This document shows positions 5,207-8,866 of a DNA stretch of 8,866 nucleotides, one piece after another. The translations under genes were made by a program, and so were the position numbers. Position 1 is the stretch's first letter. Every line of letters starts with the position of its first letter. The stretch spans positions 1 through 8,866 of the forward strand of contig JASLBD010000054.1 of assembly GCA_030146745.1 (NCBI GenBank). Reading direction: 5' to 3'. The stretch comes from Allosphingosinicella sp. (GTDB taxonomy: Bacteria > Pseudomonadota > Alphaproteobacteria > Sphingomonadales > Sphingomonadaceae). The notes beneath the pieces are model-generated. The model was not told the DNA's origin, did not search any database, and was given only the letters and a program-made list of their open reading frames with translations.

Positions 5207-6265
5207 ATGACCAGAAACATTCGATTGCTCGCCTCCGCAAGCGTGCTGGCGGCGTCGGCTTTTGCGGCGTCCCCCGCCTTCGCGGCCGGGACGGCCGCGG
5301 GCACCACCGTCACCAACCAGGTGACCCTCGACTATAAGGTCGGCGGGATCGACCAGGCCCAGGTGAGCGCAAGCGACTCCTTCACGGTCGACCGCAAGGT
5401 CAATCTGACCGTGGCGGAGAACGGCAATTCGGCGACCACCGTGACTCCGGGCCAGACGGCGGCGGTGACGATCTTCAGCGTCACCAACTCCTCCAACGCC
5501 CCGCTGGACTTCGCGCTCGCCGCGAGCCAGCCCAGCGGCGGGACCGCGCCGCATGGCCAGACCGACAATTTCAACGTCGGCAACGTCAGGATCTATGCCG
5601 ACACCAACGCCAACGGCGGCTACGATCCGGGCACCGACCAGGAGACGGCCTATCTCGACCAGGTCGAGGCCGACACCAGCCTGACCGTCTTCATCGTCGC
5701 CGACGTGCCGGTCGGCCGGACGACCAACGACGCCGCCGCCGTGCGCCTTACCGCCACCGCGGCGGAAGCGGACGCCTCTGGAACGCTCGGAGCGACGGTG
5801 ACCCAGACCACCGGCGCCAACACGTCCGGAGTCGACACCGTGTTCGCCGACACCAACGCCGGGGGCAACGTCGCCCGCGACGCAATCCACTTCGCGGAAG
5901 ACGATTACGTGATCCTGGCGGCGTCGCTGACCGCGACCAAGACCAGCCGGGTGATCAGCGATCCCTTCAACGGCACGACCGATCCCAAGATGATCCCGGG
6001 CGCGGTCGTCGAATATTGCATTGCCGTCGCCAACGGCTCGGGCAGCGCCACCGCGACCGGGATCGACATCTCCGACGAGGTGCCCGCGCAGACGACCTAC
6101 GACGCGTCCTTCGGAATCAGGCTGAACGGAACGGTGACGGGGAGCAGCTGCAACGCCGACGGCACCAGCGGCGGATCCTATGCCGATGGCATCGTCAGCG
6201 GCACGCTCCTCGACCTCGTCGCCGGCGCCGCCCGCACGCTCGTGTTCCGGGTGAGCGTGAATTAG
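5207..6265 (+). CDS. Secreted DUF11-repeat surface protein, paralogue of the first gene
   Basis: This is a 352-residue exported protein. The signal peptide ends AFA at 26, and the mature start is AGTAAGTTVTNQVTLDY. It resembles the first protein of the operon along its length. VDRKVNLTVAENG follows the N-terminal segment; an Asp/Asn-rich loop DTNANGGYDPGTD (132-144) sits at the equivalent place; then DTSLTVFIVADVP parallels DQSITVFVLSSIP. A final DUF11 domain (about 239-352) carries SLTATKTSRV, IPGAVVEYCIAVANG and IDISDEVPAQTTYD. The last domain has two Cys (in EYCIAV and SSCNAD) that could form a disulfide, absent from the first protein. The ATG at 5207 is chosen by the signal-peptide length; its ribosome-binding site is weak. 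It lies 70 bases after the small gene, with a hairpin between. Structural or adhesive function is inferred. Confidence 0.85.
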   Translation: MTRNIRLLASASVLAASAFAASPAFAAGTAAGTTVTNQVTLDYKVGGIDQAQVSASDSFTVDRKVNLTVAENGNSATTVTPGQTAAVTIFSVTNSSNAPLDFALAASQPSGGTAPHGQTDNFNVGNVRIYADTNANGGYDPGTDQETAYLDQVEADTSLTVFIVADVPVGRTTNDAAAVRLTATAAEADASGTLGATVTQTTGANTSGVDTVFADTNAGGNVARDAIHFAEDDYVILAASLTATKTSRVISDPFNGTTDPKMIPGAVVEYCIAVANGSGSATATGIDISDEVPAQTTYDASFGIRLNGTVTGSSCNADGTSGGSYADGIVSGTLLDLVAGAARTLVFRVSVN

Positions 6266-6274
6266 GCGGATCGA

Positions 6275-6283
6275 GGGGAGGAG
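6275..6283 (+). promoter_or_regulatory. Strong ribosome-binding site that fixes a GTG start
   Basis: GGGGAGGAG ends seven bases before the GTG at 6291, the ideal distance. The in-frame ATG at 6327 has no such signal, so the GTG is taken as the start of the large surface protein. Confidence 0.7.
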
Positions 6284-6290
6284 CGGCAAC

Positions 6291-8866
6291 GTGTCGCCGG
6301 CACGGAGCCCCCTCCCCGCCCTCGCGATGGGACGATATTTTCCTCTTCCGGGGGCGATCCTGCTCGCCCTGCTGACGGCGCTCTGGTTCGCCGTCGCCGC
6401 GCCCGCGCTCGCCGCGGGCGCGGCCGGCCATCGCACGATCTCGAACGTCGCGACGGTCGAATGGGATGCAGCCGGCGGGAAGGTCAGCCAGCAATCGAAC
6501 CAGGTCGATATCGAGGTCGGACCGAGCCCGATGCCGGTTTCACTGGCCGCCTACCGCTTCGCTACCGGTTCCGCGACACTGTCGATGCCCGTCAGCGCGC
6601 CGCAATGCGGCGCCGGCGGCGCCCGCGCCTCGCTTACCTTCGAATGGCAGGATCAGGATCTCGAACCGGCGTCCTTGCTCACCGCGACCGAAATCCTGCC
6701 CGGCGAGCCGTTGCTGTTCGTGGTGGACGATTCGGATCGCAACCGGGACGGCGCCCGGGTGGAGACGATCGAAGTCGTCGTGCGCGCCGCCAGCGGCGAC
6801 AGCCAGACGCTGACGGTGTTCGAAACCGCCGCGGATTCGGGAAAGTTCGCCGGCTTCATCCAGACGGCGCAGGCCATGCCCGCGCCCGGCGGCGACGATT
6901 GCCTGCTCAGCGTCGAGACGGGCGATCTCATTACCGTCGAGAGCCTCGGCGCCGACGATCGGACTCCTGCCGCAATCGCCACCCTGACGGTGCTCGCGCC
7001 GGCCCTCCCGGCCGAGCTCCCGGGCGCCCCTCTGCACCTCGTCAAGCAGGCCTCGCGCGCCGCCGCCGCTCCGGGTGAGGCCGTGGCGTTCACGGTCGAG
7101 GTCCGCAACGGCGACGCGCGGCTTGCGACCGGGGCCGTCCGGGTCACGGACCTGCTGCCGCCCGCGATGCGCCTGCGGCCGCGGACCCTTCGGGTCGACG
7201 GCGAGGCCGCGACCGCCGAGATCGCCGGCGACGGCTCCAGCTTCACCGTCACCCTGCCGAGGCTCGCGGCCGGTGCGACCCGCCGGATCAGCTACGCCGC
7301 CGAGGTGAAGCCGGGCGCCGCGGAAGGCGACGTGGTCAACCGGGTCGAGGCGGTCGGCGACGGCGGCCTCACCAGCAACGTGTCCGACGCGGTCGTCCGG
7401 ATCCGGCGCGACGCAATATCCGGACGGATGACGATCGTCGGCCGGGTGACCGACGGCGGCTGCGGCGCCGACCCGGCCAAGGCGGCCGGAGTCGCCGGTA
7501 TCCGGGTGATGCTTGAGGACGGAAGCTATGCCGTCACCGACCGCGACGGCCGCTATCATTTCGAGGGGGTGGCGCCCGGCACCCATGTCGTCCAGCTCGA
7601 CGACATGACCCTGCCCGCGGACCGGGCCGCCGCCGACTGCGCCCGCAACAGCCGCTCCGCCGGCCGGGCCTTCTCCCGCTTCGTCGACGGCCGCGGCGGC
7701 GCCTTGAAGCGGGTCGATTTCAAGCTGGTCCAGGTGGAGCCGCGCGCGAGCCCGACCGCCGCCGCCAGGCCCCGGCCGGCTGTCGCCACCGACCCTGCCG
7801 CCGCCGGCGCCGAGCGGGACTGGCTCAGCGGCCAGGAGCCGGGCATCGCCTGGCTTTTTCCCGAGCCCGAGCACAATCCGCGGGCGCCGATGGTTCGGGT
7901 GGCGATCAAGCATCTGCCCGGACAGACGGTGAAGCTCCTCGCCGCGGGCCGCGAGGTCGATCCGGTGGCCTTCGAGGGAAGCCGCAAGGATCCGGCCGGT
8001 ACCGCCGCGGTCAGCGTCTGGCGCGGAATCCCGGTCGAGGGCCGCCAGACCGAGCTCGTCGCCGAAGTTCGCAACGCCGACGGCAGCCTGGCCGAGACTC
8101 TCCGGCGGACCGTCCGCTACGGCGCCAGCCCGATGCGCGCCGAATTGCTCCGCGAGCAATCGGTCCTGGTCGCCGACGGAGTCAGCCGCCCGGTGCTCGC
8201 CGTCCGGCTGACCGATCGCGACGGCCGCCCGGTCCGCCACGGCCTCACCGGCGATTTCGAAGTGCCCGCCCCTTATTATCCGGCCGTCGAAGCCGACGCG
8301 CAGCAGGCGCGCCAGCTCGCCGGCCTCGAGCGCGCCCGTCCCTTCTGGCGGGTCCATGGCGAACAGGGCGTCGCTTATATCGAGCTCGAGCCGACGACCG
8401 CCTCCGGGACGATCAGCCTGCGCTTCAACTTCCGCGACGGCGAGGCCGAGCGCGAGCAGAGGATCGAAGCCTGGCTCGACCCGGGCCGGCGGCCGTGGAC
8501 GATCGTCGGCCTCGCCGAGGGGACGGTCGGCTACAACAAGCTCCAGGGCAAGGTCGAGGATCTCGGCGAGGCGGACGACAAGAGCCTCACCGACGGCCGC
8601 ATCGCGCTCTACGCCAAGGGCCGGATCCGCGGCAAATGGCTGATGACTCTCGCCTACGACAGCGACAAGAAGGCGGACGAGACCCGCTTCGGCGGAGTCA
8701 TCGACCCGGACGCCTATTACACCGTCTACGCCGACCGGAGCGAGCGCCGCTACGACGCCGCATCGGTCCGCAAGCTCTATCTGAAGCTGGAGCGGCCGCA
8801 ATTCTACGCCTTGTTCGGCGATTACGAGACCGGCATCGACGAGCCCGAGCTCGCCCGCTACGTCCG
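6291..8866 (+). CDS. Large multidomain outer-membrane surface protein (DUF11, SdrD-B-like, Ig-like, beta-barrel start), partial
   Basis: The frame is open for 858 codons and runs off the window. The signal peptide ends ALA (about 41). The mature start AGAAGHRTISNVATVEW continues to QQSNQVDIEV and matches the pattern of the two secreted DUF11 proteins upstream. A beta-sandwich (about 65-245) contains TLTVFETAADSGKFAGFIQT, a repeat type of large adhesins. A DUF11 domain (about 248-365) has HLVKQASRAAAAPGEAVAF and VRVTDLLPPAMRLRP. A carboxypeptidase-regulatory/SdrD-B-like domain (about 378-445) shows VTDRDGRYHFEGVAPGTH. After a Pro/Ala linker come a sandwich from about 534 and an Ig/invasin-like segment (about 621-720, LTDRDGRPVRHG). 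From about 736 alternating amphipathic strands (VGLAEGTVGYNKL, GKWLMTLAYDSD, FYALFGDYETG) look like an outer-membrane barrel. It starts 25 bases after the third gene. An anchor or secretion role is inference. Confidence 0.82.
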   Translation, partial: MSPARSPLPALAMGRYFPLPGAILLALLTALWFAVAAPALAAGAAGHRTISNVATVEWDAAGGKVSQQSNQVDIEVGPSPMPVSLAAYRFATGSATLSMPVSAPQCGAGGARASLTFEWQDQDLEPASLLTATEILPGEPLLFVVDDSDRNRDGARVETIEVVVRAASGDSQTLTVFETAADSGKFAGFIQTAQAMPAPGGDDCLLSVETGDLITVESLGADDRTPAAIATLTVLAPALPAELPGAPLHLVKQASRAAAAPGEAVAFTVEVRNGDARLATGAVRVTDLLPPAMRLRPRTLRVDGEAATAEIAGDGSSFTVTLPRLAAGATRRISYAAEVKPGAAEGDVVNRVEAVGDGGLTSNVSDAVVRIRRDAISGRMTIVGRVTDGGCGADPAKAAGVAGIRVMLEDGSYAVTDRDGRYHFEGVAPGTHVVQLDDMTLPADRAAADCARNSRSAGRAFSRFVDGRGGALKRVDFKLVQVEPRASPTAAARPRPAVATDPAAAGAERDWLSGQEPGIAWLFPEPEHNPRAPMVRVAIKHLPGQTVKLLAAGREVDPVAFEGSRKDPAGTAAVSVWRGIPVEGRQTELVAEVRNADGSLAETLRRTVRYGASPMRAELLREQSVLVADGVSRPVLAVRLTDRDGRPVRHGLTGDFEVPAPYYPAVEADAQQARQLAGLERARPFWRVHGEQGVAYIELEPTTASGTISLRFNFRDGEAEREQRIEAWLDPGRRPWTIVGLAEGTVGYNKLQGKVEDLGEADDKSLTDGRIALYAKGRIRGKWLMTLAYDSDKKADETRFGGVIDPDAYYTVYADRSERRYDAASVRKLYLKLERPQFYALFGDYETGIDEPELARYV

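Noticed and set aside
6540..8801. A 753-codon open frame on the minus strand opposite the large surface protein
   Set aside because: It is the antisense shadow of a very G+C-rich gene. It has no recognisable domain and no signal peptide, while the + strand frame has a strong ribosome-binding site, a signal peptide and clear domains.

Overview
The window is about two-thirds G+C or more and looks like chromosomal DNA of an alphaproteobacterium, most likely from the Sphingomonadales. The reasons are a DUF2842 gene (a small family I know from alphaproteobacteria) overlapping a 5-formyltetrahydrofolate cyclo-ligase gene, CtrA-like TTAA-N7-TTAG sites, and exported proteins that imply an outer membrane. 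The order-level call is inference.

Left part (1-1335, mostly + strand). The first ~169 bases hold, on the minus strand, a truncated and diverged second copy of part of the 5-formyltetrahydrofolate cyclo-ligase gene. It breaks off beside a ~125-base palindromic repeat (184-308). Next comes a stretch that folds into a long interrupted helix (about 356-534). With the cyclo-ligase gene directly downstream, it is a candidate 6S RNA. The intact cyclo-ligase gene (536-1120) overlaps a short DUF2842 membrane-protein gene (1111-1335).

Middle part (1367-3526, minus strand). In transcription order this holds an AI-2E/PerM-family membrane protein, a tRNA-Asp(GTC) with its own promoter (perfect TTGACA, 17-base spacer, G+C-rich discriminator), and a class I SAM-dependent methyltransferase. 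The methyltransferase converges on the DUF2842 gene.

Right part (3647-8866, + strand). Four closely spaced genes all encode exported proteins of the DUF11 / conserved-repeat type. Two are secreted paralogues (337 and 352 aa), one is a small single-domain secreted protein (153 aa), and the last is a very large protein that runs off the window. The large one combines a signal peptide, a DUF11 domain, a carboxypeptidase-regulatory/SdrD-B-like domain, an Ig-like domain and the start of what looks like an outer-membrane beta-barrel. Three of the four mature proteins begin with the same kind of segment. I infer a cell-surface assembly in which the large protein anchors or exports the small ones. 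The divergent intergenic region in front of this operon carries a symmetric CTAA-N7-TTAA-N7-TTAG array, which suggests cell-cycle (CtrA) control.
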